64,000 nt of DNA from Streptococcaceae bacterium ESL0687 (GTDB lineage Bacteria; Bacillota; Bacilli; Lactobacillales; Streptococcaceae): assembly GCA_029392475.1 (NCBI GenBank), contig CP113940.1:1302001-1366000 (forward strand). Direction: 5' to 3'. Shown here in pieces: positions 45,392-54,215 of the stretch. Made by a program: the position numbers and the translations under genes. Numbering within the stretch: the stretch's first letter is position 1; the number at the start of each line of letters is the position of its first letter. Under the pieces are notes generated by a model. The model was not told the origin of the DNA and made no database searches. It saw only the letters and a program-made list of their open reading frames with translations.

Positions 45392-45952
45392 ATGCAGTTG
45401 CCAAAAATTTTCACCAATAGATTAGTTATCAGACCCTTAAAAACTACCGACTATGAAGAATGGTTTACTGGATACTCCAAACGTCAAAAATCACAGAATA
45501 TTTTCGATGAAGGTTTACTGGATATGAGTATTTGCAATCAAGAATGGTTCAACAATTTGGTCAAAAAGCATGACAAGCTTAGAGAAAATGATAACATCTA
45601 CATTTTTGCTATCTTTGATCAAAAGAGCGGGCAGCATATTGGTATGATTGATATTGCAACCCTTGCTAGAGGAAATATGGACTGGGGAGAAATCGGTTAT
45701 CTCATCCACAACAACTTATGGCGGCAAGGTTATGCTTTTGAAGCACTACAGGCTACCTTAAAATTTGCTTCTGAGCACCTAAAGTTTCATAGAATTGAAG
45801 CGCATGTAAGTCCTGAAAATACTCCATCTAAAAACTTGCTGGCTAAACTTGGATTTACTTTTGAAGTTACCAGAAAAAATTTCATGTTTGAATTTGGCAA
45901 ATGGTCAGATAAGGATATTTACTTTTACAATTTTAAGAATACCAATCCATAA
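45392..45952 (+). CDS. GNAT-family N-acetyltransferase (RimJ/RimL-like)
   Basis: Seen: 186 aa with an N-terminal TNRLVIRPLKTTDYEEW, the acetyl-CoA-binding area IGYLIHNNLWRQGYAFEALQ, and HRIEAHVSPENTPSKNLLAKLGF, the hallmark end of RimJ/RimL-type acetyltransferases of ribosomal proteins or small amines. Substrate unknown. It is divergent from nrdD, and in S. pneumoniae a GNAT gene is embedded in the nrdD-nrdG operon, so this may be a displaced counterpart. Own promoter with possible NrdR influence; ribosome site AAGGA is 12 nt from ATG. Confidence 0.85.
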   Translation: MQLPKIFTNRLVIRPLKTTDYEEWFTGYSKRQKSQNIFDEGLLDMSICNQEWFNNLVKKHDKLRENDNIYIFAIFDQKSGQHIGMIDIATLARGNMDWGEIGYLIHNNLWRQGYAFEALQATLKFASEHLKFHRIEAHVSPENTPSKNLLAKLGFTFEVTRKNFMFEFGKWSDKDIYFYNFKNTNP

Positions 45953-46043
45953 TTTAATCCAAAGTGAAATAGGCCCAAAAGTTTTCAAGATTTAGTATGA
46001 CCAAGAAAAAGCAGCGACACTTTAATATATAAAAAACTTATGT

Positions 46044-46049
46044 TAGAAT
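46044..46049 (+). promoter_or_regulatory. Extended -10 promoter of the M42 peptidase gene
   Basis: TGTTAGAAT with hexamer TAGAAT at 46044-46049; weak -35 TTTAAT at 46021-46026 (17-bp spacer). Confidence 0.5.
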
Positions 46050-46074
46050 GGACTTGACTTTTAGGAGGTTAGAA

Positions 46075-47154
46075 ATGAATATTAACGAAGAACAATTTTT
46101 ATATGAACTAAGTAATGCCGATGGTATTGCCGGTCATGAGGGTGAAGTCCGCGAAATTTTCAAAAGAGAAGCTAAAAAATATACTTCTGACATTGAATTT
46201 GATGGTCTTGGAAGTGTTGTTGCACGCCTAGGTCAAGAAGGACCACGTGTCCTTATGGCAAGCCACATGGACGAGGTTGGATTCATGGTAACAAAAATCA
46301 CGGATAATGGATTTATTGAATTTCAAACAATCGGTGGTTGGTGGGCACAGGTAATGCTTGCCCAACAGGTTACCATTACAACCAGAAAAGGTGACAAGAT
46401 TCAAGGTGTTACAGGATCTAAACCACCACATGTTTTAAGCGCTGAAGTTCGCAACAAGGTTTATGACATTAAAGACATGTTTATTGACCTTGGTATGTCA
46501 AGCCGTGAAGAGGTTGAAGCCCTTGGAATTCGTCCTGGTGACATGATTACACCAAGAATTGAAGCAACTCGTTTAAATGGTGGTAAATTCCTCCTTGGTA
46601 AGGCCTGGGATAACCGTATTGGAACTGCTATTGTCCTTAAAGTTCTTGAAAACCTTAAAGGTGACGACACAGTCCACAATCAAATGTTCCTTGGTGCTGA
46701 CGTTCAAGAAGAAGTTGGTCTAAGAGGGGCTCAAACCTTGACTCACTTAGTTAACCCAGACATCGCCTTTGCTGTTGATACTGGTACAGCTGGTGATACT
46801 CCAGGAATGACTCCTAAAGAAGCTGATAGTATCCTTGGTAAAGGACCTCAAATTCTTATTTTTGATGCTTCAATGATTCCTCATCAAAAACTTTTAAACT
46901 TTGTAACTGATGTAGCTGATGATTTACACATCCCTTACCAATTAACAGTAATTGCTGGCGGTGGAACTGATGCTGGTAAAATGCATCTAAGTCATAATGG
47001 TGTACCAAGCCTTGCTGTAACTGTTCCTGTACGTTACTTACACAGCCATACTTCAATCATCCACGAAGACGATTACTTAAACACAGTTAAACTCTTAACC
47101 GAGGTAGCCCGTCGTTTAGACGATAAAACTGTCGCTGAAATTAAAGAATACTAA
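46075..47154 (+). CDS. M42-family metalloaminopeptidase (PepA/FrvX/YsdC type)
   Basis: Seen: 359 aa; di-metal site residues in VLMASHMDEVGFMV (His, Asp), AWDNRIGTAIVLK (Asp), GADVQEEVGLRGA (Glu, Glu), AVDTGTAGDTPG (Asp) and RYLHSHTSIIHEDD (His). M42 enzymes are cytoplasmic di-zinc/cobalt aminopeptidases that form dodecameric tetrahedra. The sequence resembles the YsdC/YtoP branch more than lactococcal glutamyl aminopeptidase PepA, so acidic-residue specificity is not assumed. Start: ATG 46075 after AGGAGG; an in-frame ATG at 46048 lies on the -10 and is rejected. Confidence 0.9.
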   Translation: MNINEEQFLYELSNADGIAGHEGEVREIFKREAKKYTSDIEFDGLGSVVARLGQEGPRVLMASHMDEVGFMVTKITDNGFIEFQTIGGWWAQVMLAQQVTITTRKGDKIQGVTGSKPPHVLSAEVRNKVYDIKDMFIDLGMSSREEVEALGIRPGDMITPRIEATRLNGGKFLLGKAWDNRIGTAIVLKVLENLKGDDTVHNQMFLGADVQEEVGLRGAQTLTHLVNPDIAFAVDTGTAGDTPGMTPKEADSILGKGPQILIFDASMIPHQKLLNFVTDVADDLHIPYQLTVIAGGGTDAGKMHLSHNGVPSLAVTVPVRYLHSHTSIIHEDDYLNTVKLLTEVARRLDDKTVAEIKEY

Positions 47155-47160
47155 AAATAA

Positions 47161-47186
47161 AAATCCTACTCGCGTAGGATTTTTTT
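47161..47186. terminator. Bidirectional terminator, M42 gene and GT-C-like gene
   Basis: AAATCCTAC/GTAGGATTT arms, loop TCGC, T7 on the plus strand, T-rich also on the minus strand. It lies between two convergent genes. Confidence 0.85.
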
Positions 47187-48927
47187 AATTGCCAGAATCT
47201 ATATCTATATCTGTGTCTGTGTTTGTGTCTATAGGCATTTCATCATCAGATATAATCAGTCCGCTGACATCAATAGTCTCTGAACTAGCTTCAGGTGTTG
47301 ACTCACTAGTAGCTGGTTGATTAGCTGAATTAGCAGGCTCATCAGTATTAATCGCCTTTTCATAGATATTAAAACTTGATGTCTCAGATTGAACCTGCAG
47401 GTAGGCCTCCTCTAAAACTCGAGCTAAATCTTCTGAATGTTCCTTTTTACTGTCAATAATAATAAATTTAGCTGTTTTCTCATTTAAACGGTGGTTAAAA
47501 TCACTTGTATACTTGGCTGGATAGTAGGCTGGAACTGGCATAGCTACAGCCACCCTTTCAGATAGATTGTAAATATCCTTACCATCATCAATAACAAGAA
47601 TTTTATCATCGCTTTTACTTGAACTATCAATAAGATTAGCAACCATTACTTCCTGATTGTAAGAATCAACACTTTGCACAAGGCCCCAAACAGAGTATCC
47701 CCCAAGAGCTAAAATACCTACAAGTGGTAAAAATTTATTGGCTCCAAGGTAGCTAACCAGATTAAGTTTTCGTCTGGGAACGTCCTTAAGCATTGTTGGT
47801 ATAAAAGGCATCACTAGAGGAAGAATGATAATTAATGACGCAAAAGAATTATCAGGTAAGAAAGCCAAGATAAGAATTGTAAGAACTGCACTTACTACCA
47901 AGGTTAAAAAGAAGGGCTTTCTAGCTTTTAGACCACTTACAATCTTAAATCCAAATAAACTTACAAAGGCAAGAAGATAGATACCAGCAGTTTTTAAACC
48001 TTCTGCATCAAAATTCATACCTTTAAATGGAAGGACAAACATTTGCTCATAGGCAAGACCTAAATATTGATCTTTTAAAGGCAAGTAACAAGCTGGATAA
48101 ACAACAAGCATAGCACCTAAAATTAGTAGCATGAGCTGGTAGAAAACCCGGCTGAATGAACTCTTTCTAAAACCTTGGACCAAATAGGCAAGGATTGCTA
48201 CAAGAGCAAAAATAGAAACCACAGGCATAATAAGAACTGCCAGAGAAAGGTAAAGACCTAATAGGAAGAATCTCCTATCAGAGATATTTCCCTTAAAATA
48301 ATCAAGTAAGATATCAACAGACGCTATTAAAGGTAGCACAGCAAATTGGGCTGATGAATCTCCTCCTCCAGCTAAAACAAAAATGAGTAAGAGGTTAAAA
48401 ACACTAGAAATTCTAGCTAATTTATAAGACCCCCCGTTTTTAAGGACGAGTCTACCAAGCATGACCGAAGAAAAAATCAGACAAAATAGCTCAATCCCCC
48501 ATAGAACCCAGGTATCAGAAGTAATATTTCCCAATTGATTGATTAAAAAGAAAACAATCCCATCATTTGAGTAAAAATTTTCATAAGGAAATTGTCCGTG
48601 ATTCATAGCAAAACCAGAATAAAGGTTTTCAGCAACCTTACTTGCTGGGCTAAAAGGATTTAAGGGCATTGATTTAAAAGTAAAGGACACCAAAATAGAC
48701 AGAAGGATTACCAGAGGGTAAGTCTTAAGCTTTCTAAAACTTTCAACATATTCCTGGTTATCATCGTAAGCTGACCGGCTCCTTGTCGTCTCTTCTTCCA
48801 AGAAATCATCCTCCTGGTACTCAAGGGTTGATTCTAAATTTTCGCTATCCTTCAGGGATTCATCTATGGGTTCATTGTTATCATGCTCGTTTCTATTGAA
48901 ACGACGGGCATAGGTTTTTCTACTCAT
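47185..48927 (-). CDS. Polytopic membrane protein, GT-C-like, with acidic N- and C-terminal tails
   Basis: Not recognised to family level. Seen: 580 aa. A cytoplasmic, acidic N-terminal tail of about 67 residues precedes about ten or eleven hydrophobic segments (70-425). Helix 1 is followed by LNPFSPASKVAENLYSGFAM, and an acidic loop contains NDGIVFFLINQLG, features reminiscent of GT-C glycosyltransferases. An extracytoplasmic domain follows (430-525), ending in a Thr/Ser/Asp low-complexity tail (TNTDTDIDIDSGN) encoded by imperfect 6-bp repeats at about 47197-47233. It is monocistronic. Function unknown; an envelope glycosylation role is a guess. Confidence 0.75.
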   Translation of the reverse strand: MSRKTYARRFNRNEHDNNEPIDESLKDSENLESTLEYQEDDFLEEETTRSRSAYDDNQEYVESFRKLKTYPLVILLSILVSFTFKSMPLNPFSPASKVAENLYSGFAMNHGQFPYENFYSNDGIVFFLINQLGNITSDTWVLWGIELFCLIFSSVMLGRLVLKNGGSYKLARISSVFNLLLIFVLAGGGDSSAQFAVLPLIASVDILLDYFKGNISDRRFFLLGLYLSLAVLIMPVVSIFALVAILAYLVQGFRKSSFSRVFYQLMLLILGAMLVVYPACYLPLKDQYLGLAYEQMFVLPFKGMNFDAEGLKTAGIYLLAFVSLFGFKIVSGLKARKPFFLTLVVSAVLTILILAFLPDNSFASLIIILPLVMPFIPTMLKDVPRRKLNLVSYLGANKFLPLVGILALGGYSVWGLVQSVDSYNQEVMVANLIDSSSKSDDKILVIDDGKDIYNLSERVAVAMPVPAYYPAKYTSDFNHRLNEKTAKFIIIDSKKEHSEDLARVLEEAYLQVQSETSSFNIYEKAINTDEPANSANQPATSESTPEASSETIDVSGLIISDDEMPIDTNTDTDIDIDSGN

Positions 48928-49040
48928 CTTAACTCCATCTCCAAAATATTAAGTCAATAATAGCAAAAAAAGGAAGTTTTCGCAATCAAGCTAAAAAAAG
49001 GTCTACTAACTTTTAAATAATAGCACGATTCAAAAATAAA

Positions 49041-49068
49041 AAATCTTGGGATTACTCCCAGGATTTTT
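49041..49068 (-). terminator. Terminator of the ireB-ruvX-DUF1292 operon
   Basis: Minus strand: AAATCCTGGGA / TCCCAAGATTT (one G-T) with a 4-nt loop and TTTATTTTTG tail, after the DUF1292 stop. Confidence 0.8.
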
Positions 49069-49389
49069 TTATTCTTCTGTTTCTTCAACAAATGAATTAA
49101 ATACTTCTTCAATCATATTCCATTCATCTTCAGCATCCTCAGCGATTGGTTGAAGCTCTCCTTCAACTCCGTTTTCATCTTGAGTATAGGCATAAGCTTG
49201 AATTTCAATTTCGCCGTTTTCATCTTCTTCAGCTCCACTTGGAACAACAAGAATATAATTTTTACCAAACTCTTCTTGACCGTCAATAGTTAAAAGAATT
49301 TCGTAAAGTGACTCATTACCTGCTGCATCAATCAAAGTGATAAATTCTTGATTGTGGTCGTGATTATGATCATGATTGTGTTCTGTCAT
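49069..49389 (-). CDS. DUF1292 family protein (YrzB-like)
   Basis: Seen: 106 aa, very acidic; begins with the repeat [11 protein letters not shown] (a His/Asp tract that could bind metal), then [20 protein letters not shown], and [15 protein letters not shown], which is the DUF1292 core. C-terminal [14 protein letters not shown]. Known: DUF1292 proteins in Firmicutes are encoded next to ireB and ruvX; function unknown. Third gene of that operon, 38 nt after ruvX. Confidence 0.9.
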   Translation of the reverse strand: MTEHNHDHNHDHNQEFITLIDAAGNESLYEILLTIDGQEEFGKNYILVVPSGAEEDENGEIEIQAYAYTQDENGVEGELQPIAEDAEDEWNMIEEVFNSFVEETEE

Positions 49390-49428
49390 TGTTTTCCCTC
49401 TTCTAATCTCTTACTTATATTTACTTGC

Positions 49429-49848
49429 CTATCTATGTATCTCTAGATAGTTTTGCAAGATAATTACCGCAGCTAGTTTATCAATAACCTGCTTACGTTT
49501 ACCGCGACTGGTATCATTTGAAATAAGCATCCTTTCAGCTTCTGCTGTTGATAAACGCTCATCCTGATAATCAACTGGAAGGCCGTAACGCTCTTCTAAA
49601 AGAGCACCGTATTTTTGGCTAGCCTCAGCCCTTGGACCAAGGGTGTTATTCATGTTCTTAGGTAAGCCCAAAACAAAACGGCCTGGTTTTTGCTCTTTTA
49701 CAAGCTCATCCATACGCTCTAGGCCAAAATTACCAGCTTCTTCGTCAATCTTTATGATTTCAAGACCCTGAGCAGTAATACCAAGCAGGTCACTGACAGC
49801 CACTCCTACAGTTTTACTACCCACATCGAGGCCTAAAATTCTCTCCAT
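49429..49848 (-). CDS. ruvX: RuvX/YqgF-family nuclease (Holliday-junction resolvase-like, pre-16S rRNA processing)
   Basis: Seen: 139 aa with RNase H-fold signature [16 protein letters not shown] at the start and [13 protein letters not shown] and [14 protein letters not shown] at the end. Known: YqgF is essential in many bacteria and in E. coli acts in 16S rRNA 5' maturation. Start: ATG 49848, overlapping the ireB stop (TGATG), so coupled; a TTG three bases earlier is also possible. Confidence 0.93.
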   Translation of the reverse strand: MERILGLDVGSKTVGVAVSDLLGITAQGLEIIKIDEEAGNFGLERMDELVKEQKPGRFVLGLPKNMNNTLGPRAEASQKYGALLEERYGLPVDYQDERLSTAEAERMLISNDTSRGKRKQVIDKLAAVIILQNYLEIHR

Positions 49849-50114
49849 CAAATATCTGCACCTTGATTCTTTAAATATGATTTGATTAACTCTTCAACAA
49901 TATCATCGCGGTCAAAACGACGGATCATGTTCCGAGCATCATTGTGACGAGGGATATATGCCGGATCACCTGATAAGACATAACCTACCATTTGATTAAT
50001 TGGACTATAACCCTTTTCTTCAAGCGCCCTATAAACGGAAAGGAGAGTTTCACTCATCTCTTTTTTGCTTGAATCATCAAATTCAAAGCGAACTGTTTCA
50101 TCTGTGAATCCCAT
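49848..50114 (-). CDS. ireB: IreB family regulatory phosphoprotein
   Basis: Seen: 88 aa: [27 protein letters not shown]... with [25 protein letters not shown] and [14 protein letters not shown], the hallmarks of the DUF965/IreB family. Known: in Enterococcus faecalis IreB is phosphorylated by the PASTA kinase IreK and affects cephalosporin tolerance; in other genera the link is inferred. First gene of ireB-ruvX-DUF1292. A near-consensus promoter is at 50145-50173. Ribosome site AGAGGTGA. Confidence 0.93.
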   Translation of the reverse strand: MGFTDETVRFEFDDSSKKEMSETLLSVYRALEEKGYSPINQMVGYVLSGDPAYIPRHNDARNMIRRFDRDDIVEELIKSYLKNQGADI

Positions 50115-50144
50115 AATCTCACCTCTTTCTTAACTATAGGTCTA

Positions 50145-50173
50145 ATTATAAGGTATTTTAGAGATATTTTCAA
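50145..50173 (-). promoter_or_regulatory. Promoter of ireB-ruvX-DUF1292
   Basis: Minus strand: -35 TTGAAA (50173-50168), 17-bp spacer, -10 TATAAT (50150-50145). Confidence 0.8.
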
Positions 50174-50239
50174 ATTATCCTACCCCAAATAAAGCCTATA
50201 AAAGCTTTCTGCGTGAGTGGATAAAAACTTTTAAAAATA

Positions 50240-50279
50240 AAAAAAATCGCAAGCGCTCGAGTTCGCTCTACGATTTTTA
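50240..50279 (-). terminator. Terminator of rpmH
   Basis: Outer stem AAAAATCG/CGATTTTT with inner AGCG/CGCT and a mismatched segment, T-rich on the minus strand, just below the rpmH stop. Confidence 0.75.
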
Positions 50280-50287
50280 TTTAACTA

Positions 50288-50422
50288 TTATGCAGAGATT
50301 ACTGCACGTCCTTTACGACGACGAGACGCTAATACGCGACGTCCGTTTTTAGTAGACATACGTTTACGGAAACCGTGTGTTTTTTGACGTTTACGTTTAC
50401 TTGGTTGGTAAGTACGTTTCAT
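50288..50422 (-). CDS. rpmH: 50S ribosomal protein L34
   Basis: Seen: 44 aa beginning [18 protein letters not shown] and ending [18 protein letters not shown] region, the standard basic L34 sequence and length. It has its own strong promoter in the gap to jag and a clear terminator, so it can be made independently of the rnpA-yidC-jag genes. Ribosome site AGGAGG. Confidence 0.98.
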   Translation of the reverse strand: MKRTYQPSKRKRQKTHGFRKRMSTKNGRRVLASRRRKGRAVISA

Positions 50423-50498
50423 TTCTTGATTCCTCCTGTTTTATTCTATTTATGTCTAGCCTAGGCTTTACTTGTTCGAATACTAAACATACCAAACT

Positions 50499-50528
50499 AT
50501 TTTAATATATTTTAGTCTGCTTTGTCAA
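50499..50528 (-). promoter_or_regulatory. rpmH promoter
   Basis: Minus strand: -35 TTGACA (50528-50523), 18-bp spacer, -10 TAAAAT (50504-50499); gives a 5' UTR of about 70 nt. Confidence 0.75.
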
Positions 50529-50573
50529 TACCATCTTTCACAATTTTATCCCCTAAAGCTAACCTGTAGTCTG

Positions 50574-51512
50574 TTATTTATTTTCCTTGCAAACAATAAC
50601 AGATCTTTTTGAATCCTGGCCTGTCGAATAGCTCGTGATTCCCTCTTCTTCAGAGATAAGATTATGAATAAATTTTCTTTCATGGGACTGAAGATCCTCA
50701 AGTTCAACAATCTCTCCAGCCAGAGCCTTTTCAACTGATTTTCGGGCCAAGGACTTGAGGTAAACCTCTCGTTTGACTAAATATCCCGCAACATCGATAG
50801 TTATCTTGATATAATCTTTAGCAAGAAGGCTTGCATAGGCCTGGGTTAAGACCTGAAGACTTTGTAAAATCTTACCATGCTTACCAATTAACAGGCCTCC
50901 CTGGTCAGAATTTAAATCGATTTTTATAAGCCTATCATCCTCCATGTAAGAAGAATCAATAGAGGCCTTGATACCCATATTTGAAATTATTTCAAGTAAA
51001 TACTCTTCGACCTCAATTAAAATCTTATTTTGGGGTTCAGCTGTTTTTTCTGAAATAACTGGCGTAACTAGATCTTCTTTAGGAACCTCGGGAACTGTTT
51101 CCTTTAGCTGAGGCAAATTTATATCCAGGGCCAGATTAAAACTTTCCCTGGCCTCCTTCATGATCAATTCTTTTTCCAGATCACTTAGTCCAGCTTGACT
51201 TTCTTTTTCAGCCAGGCGGACAGCCTTAACAACATGACTTAATTCAAGGGTTAAATCCTTATTACTTTTAACCTTCTTATTACGGTCAAAACTTTTTATT
51301 CGACTTCCCTTGAGAACCTCATAATCGGCCCTTCTCTGGGTCTCTTCATCGATTATTTCAATATCTACACGGGCCCTTCTAACTCCAAAACCAAGAAAGC
51401 CCTTTCTCTCATGCTGAACAATACTTATATGAACTTTTTCACGGCCAACATTCAGTCTCCTAAGACCTCTTTCAATTGCTTTTTCAACCGTTTCACCAGT
51501 AAAAATAGTCAT
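50574..51512 (-). CDS. jag: RNA-binding protein Jag/KhpB
   Basis: Seen: 312 aa in three parts: Jag-N domain at 1-50 (FTGETVEKAIERGLRRLNV, then KGFLGFGVRRARV), a charged linker of about 100 residues, then KH domain (about 165-240, LIGKHGKILQSLQVLTQAYAS, a GKxG-type loop) and R3H domain (SHERKFIHNLISEE, with RxxxH). Known: Jag/KhpB with KhpA binds many RNAs and affects cell elongation in streptococci. It is 47 nt after yidC. Ribosome site AAGGAG. Confidence 0.95.
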   Translation of the reverse strand: MTIFTGETVEKAIERGLRRLNVGREKVHISIVQHERKGFLGFGVRRARVDIEIIDEETQRRADYEVLKGSRIKSFDRNKKVKSNKDLTLELSHVVKAVRLAEKESQAGLSDLEKELIMKEARESFNLALDINLPQLKETVPEVPKEDLVTPVISEKTAEPQNKILIEVEEYLLEIISNMGIKASIDSSYMEDDRLIKIDLNSDQGGLLIGKHGKILQSLQVLTQAYASLLAKDYIKITIDVAGYLVKREVYLKSLARKSVEKALAGEIVELEDLQSHERKFIHNLISEEEGITSYSTGQDSKRSVIVCKENK

Positions 51513-51559
51513 ATTTTCTCCTTCAAACTCGTTCTCCTATATAAATAAACTATTAGCTA

Positions 51560-52369
51560 TTATTTTTTCTTCTTAGCCTTCTTAAGGGCTTTTTCCTTGG
51601 CACGAACCTTGGCTTTTTCCGCCTCAATGCTTGCTTCCCGCTCCCTTTGAATCTTAAATGGATTATTTAAAATCAAGGTCTGGAAGGCTTGAAAGGCATT
51701 TGATACTGTCCAGTAAAGGGTTACCCCACTTGCCATATTTAAGGACATAAATAGAATCATCACAGGCAGTAAATAAGTCATGCTTGTAGTCATACTATTT
51801 TTCTCACTTGTAGCCTTCATGGTCAACCATGAACTAATAAAGGTAAAGACAGCTGCAAGAATAGGCAGGATATAGTAAGGATCCTTTTGAGAGATATCAA
51901 GCCATAAAAAATGACCATCCCTTAAAAAATCAACACGGGTTAGAGCTTGGTAAAGCCCTGTTAAAATTGGAAGCTGAATTAAAAGCGGAAGGCATCCAAT
52001 CATTGGATTGGCGTTATTTTCTGAATAAAGAATTTGTGTTTCTTCACTAAGAAGTCTACGGCTCTCCGGATCTTTTCCAGGGTACTTAGCCTGAAGGGCC
52101 TTTAATTGGGGCTGAATCTCTTGTAATCTTCTGCTTGACTTGATTTGAATATTCATCAAAGGCAAGAGGGCTGTTCGAATTATTAGGGTAAATAAAATAA
52201 TACCAATACTAATTGAGCCACCAAAAGATAGGAATTTAATTGTTTGGGCAAAGGCATAAACCATCTTTTCCCAAATTCCAGGCGAGGCTGCTGTAACATC
52301 ACTTCTTCCGCATCCTGTAAGGACTAGAAGCATTGCTAGACTTCCTAGGCCAGCTAATTTCTTTTTCAC
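51560..52369 (-). CDS. yidC: Membrane protein insertase YidC1 (lipoprotein)
   Basis: Seen: 269 aa; signal peptide with lipobox LTGC (C20), so the mature protein is lipid-anchored; then five membrane segments with the YidC core [18 protein letters not shown] (conserved Arg in the groove), [19 protein letters not shown], and a basic C-terminal tail ([16 protein letters not shown]) of the Oxa1 type that can contact ribosomes. Start: GTG at 52369 directly after the rnpA stop, with GGAG 10 nt upstream inside rnpA. Confidence 0.95.
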   Translation of the reverse strand: MKKKLAGLGSLAMLLVLTGCGRSDVTAASPGIWEKMVYAFAQTIKFLSFGGSISIGIILFTLIIRTALLPLMNIQIKSSRRLQEIQPQLKALQAKYPGKDPESRRLLSEETQILYSENNANPMIGCLPLLIQLPILTGLYQALTRVDFLRDGHFLWLDISQKDPYYILPILAAVFTFISSWLTMKATSEKNSMTTSMTYLLPVMILFMSLNMASGVTLYWTVSNAFQAFQTLILNNPFKIQREREASIEAEKAKVRAKEKALKKAKKKK

Positions 52370-52717
52370 TTAATCTAAATCTCCATCTCTATAAATATTT
52401 GCGTGTTTCAAGGCATGCTTTAGGTTCTTCTTAAGATCTACAAAGTTTAAATCCTCAGCACCCGCACGTGCGATAACTAAAAAATCAAAATCCTGAATAT
52501 TAGGAGAAAATTCCATTAGGGCATGGCGAATGAGTCTTTTTACTCTGTTTCTAGCAACCGCATTACCAAGTTTTTTTCCTACCGATATCCCCACCCTAAA
52601 ATTATCCTTTTGGGCATCATCCTTGTAGATAACAAATTTCTTATTGGCAAAACTGTTCCTTTTTCCTAAGATTCTTTGAAAGTCTTGGGAACTTTTGATT
52701 CGATATGATTTTTTCAT
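52370..52717 (-). CDS. rnpA: Ribonuclease P protein component
   Basis: Protein subunit of RNase P, which cleaves the 5' leader of pre-tRNA. Seen: 115 aa; begins MKKSYRIKSSQDF, with the RNR signature AVARNRVKRLIRHAL. Length and order rnpA-yidC-jag are standard in streptococci. Ribosome site GAGG, 6 nt from ATG. Its extended -10 promoter is built into the base of the argH terminator (52756-52764). Confidence 0.96.
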   Translation of the reverse strand: MKKSYRIKSSQDFQRILGKRNSFANKKFVIYKDDAQKDNFRVGISVGKKLGNAVARNRVKRLIRHALMEFSPNIQDFDFLVIARAGAEDLNFVDLKKNLKHALKHANIYRDGDLD

Positions 52718-52755
52718 TGAATCCTCACTTTACTAAACTACATTCAATCTCCTCG

Positions 52756-52764
52756 ATTATAACA
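52756..52764 (-). promoter_or_regulatory. rnpA promoter (extended -10), adjoining the argH terminator
   Basis: Minus-strand TGTTATAAT with hexamer TATAAT at 52761-52756. The expected -35 position (52784-52779, TGTACG) falls inside the argH terminator stem-loop. Confidence 0.65.
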
Positions 52765-52765
52765 T

Positions 52766-52808
52766 AAAAGCCTAAAAACGTACACAGACGGTACATTTTT
52801 AGGCTTTA
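52766..52808 (-). terminator. Terminator of argGH
   Basis: Twelve-base arms AAAGCCTAAAAA/TTTTTAGGCTTT extended by GTAC/GTAC, loop ACAGACG, then TTTTATG on the minus strand. Its tail is the rnpA -10 region. Confidence 0.85.
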
Positions 52809-52813
52809 ATTCC

Positions 52814-54190
52814 TTAAAAATCTTGTTTTTGGGCTCTTTTTATCTGATCCCTAACTGAGTCAAATCCCGTTCCTCCGTAGGAATTACGTCTGCTAACAGC
52901 AGTCTTAGACTCCAGGTAGTGATAGATATCATCCTCAATTAAATTTGACAAACTTTGATAGTAATCAAGTGGTAAATCTTGCAGGTAACAGGCTCTTTTA
53001 CTGCATTCTAGGACCAAGTTTCCAACAAGCTCATGGGCCTTTCTAAAAGGCAGGCCCTTTGCTGCTAGATAATCAGCAAGCTCTGTAGCATTTGAAAAAT
53101 CACTTTTTGTTGACTCTTCCATGACATCCTTATTTACTGTCATAGTCTCAAGCATCCCAGCCATAATATCGATGGATTTCATAATGGTATCTGCTGTATC
53201 AAACATCCCTTCCTTATCTTCCTGTAAATCCTTGTTATAGGCCAAGGGAAGAGACTTCATTACTGTTAACAGACCCATTAAATCGCCGTATACCCGGCCT
53301 GTTTTACCCCTGATTAATTCTGCCATGTCAGGATTCTTCTTCTGGGGCATGATACTTGACCCTGTTGAAAATTTATCAGAAAGGCTTATAAAATTAAATT
53401 CATTACTGCACCAAAGAATTATCTCCTCACAAAAACGACTCAGATGCATCATAAGAATACTTGAATTACTTAAAAATTCAAGGATAAAGTCCCTGTCACT
53501 TACAGCATCCAAGGAATTTTCATAGGGTTTTTCAAAACCTAGTAAATCTGCTGTAAGCTTTCGGTCTATCGGAAATGTTGTCCCTGCAAGAGCTGCTGCT
53601 CCTAGAGGTGACAAGTCAGTATGCTTTAGATTAAATGTAAAACGCTCAGCATCCCTTGTAAACATTTGATAATAGGCAAGAAGATGATGACCAAAACTTA
53701 TGGGCTGGGCATGTTGCAGGTGAGTATACCCAGGCATAATGGTTTCAGTATGCTCACTTGCAAGTTTTAATAAAACCTCTCGCAAATTTGTAAGCTTTTC
53801 ATTAACCATTAAGAGAACTTTTTTAAGATACAGGTGCATGTCAGTTGCAACCTGATCATTCCGGCTACGAGCCGTATGAAGTTTGCCTGCTAGAGCTCCA
53901 ATTTCCTTATGCAGATGGACTTCCATATTCATATGGATGTCCTCATTGGATTTATCAAATTCAATCTCTGAGGCCTCATACTTAGCTTCAACAACCTTAA
54001 GTCCTGCCCCGATAATCTCAGCTTCTTCCTTATTTAAAATTCCAGTTTGAGCAAGCATTTTTAAATGGGCCAGACTTCCTGTTAAATCCTCCTGAGCCAT
54101 TTTTTTATCAAAATCAATTGATGCCCCAAACTCTTCCACCCAATCATCAAGTGAAGCTTCAAAGCGACCACCCCAAAGTTTTTCATCCAT
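52814..54190 (-). CDS. argH: Argininosuccinate lyase
   Basis: Last step of arginine synthesis: argininosuccinate to arginine and fumarate. Seen: 458 aa; signature [43 protein letters not shown]. Follows argG by 25 nt and is the end of the argGH operon. Ribosome site AGGATGG is modest. Repressed through the ARG boxes upstream of argG, by inference. Confidence 0.97.
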   Translation of the reverse strand: MDEKLWGGRFEASLDDWVEEFGASIDFDKKMAQEDLTGSLAHLKMLAQTGILNKEEAEIIGAGLKVVEAKYEASEIEFDKSNEDIHMNMEVHLHKEIGALAGKLHTARSRNDQVATDMHLYLKKVLLMVNEKLTNLREVLLKLASEHTETIMPGYTHLQHAQPISFGHHLLAYYQMFTRDAERFTFNLKHTDLSPLGAAALAGTTFPIDRKLTADLLGFEKPYENSLDAVSDRDFILEFLSNSSILMMHLSRFCEEIILWCSNEFNFISLSDKFSTGSSIMPQKKNPDMAELIRGKTGRVYGDLMGLLTVMKSLPLAYNKDLQEDKEGMFDTADTIMKSIDIMAGMLETMTVNKDVMEESTKSDFSNATELADYLAAKGLPFRKAHELVGNLVLECSKRACYLQDLPLDYYQSLSNLIEDDIYHYLESKTAVSRRNSYGGTGFDSVRDQIKRAQKQDF

Positions 54191-54215
54191 CCTACTTACC
54201 TATATCCTTACTTAT

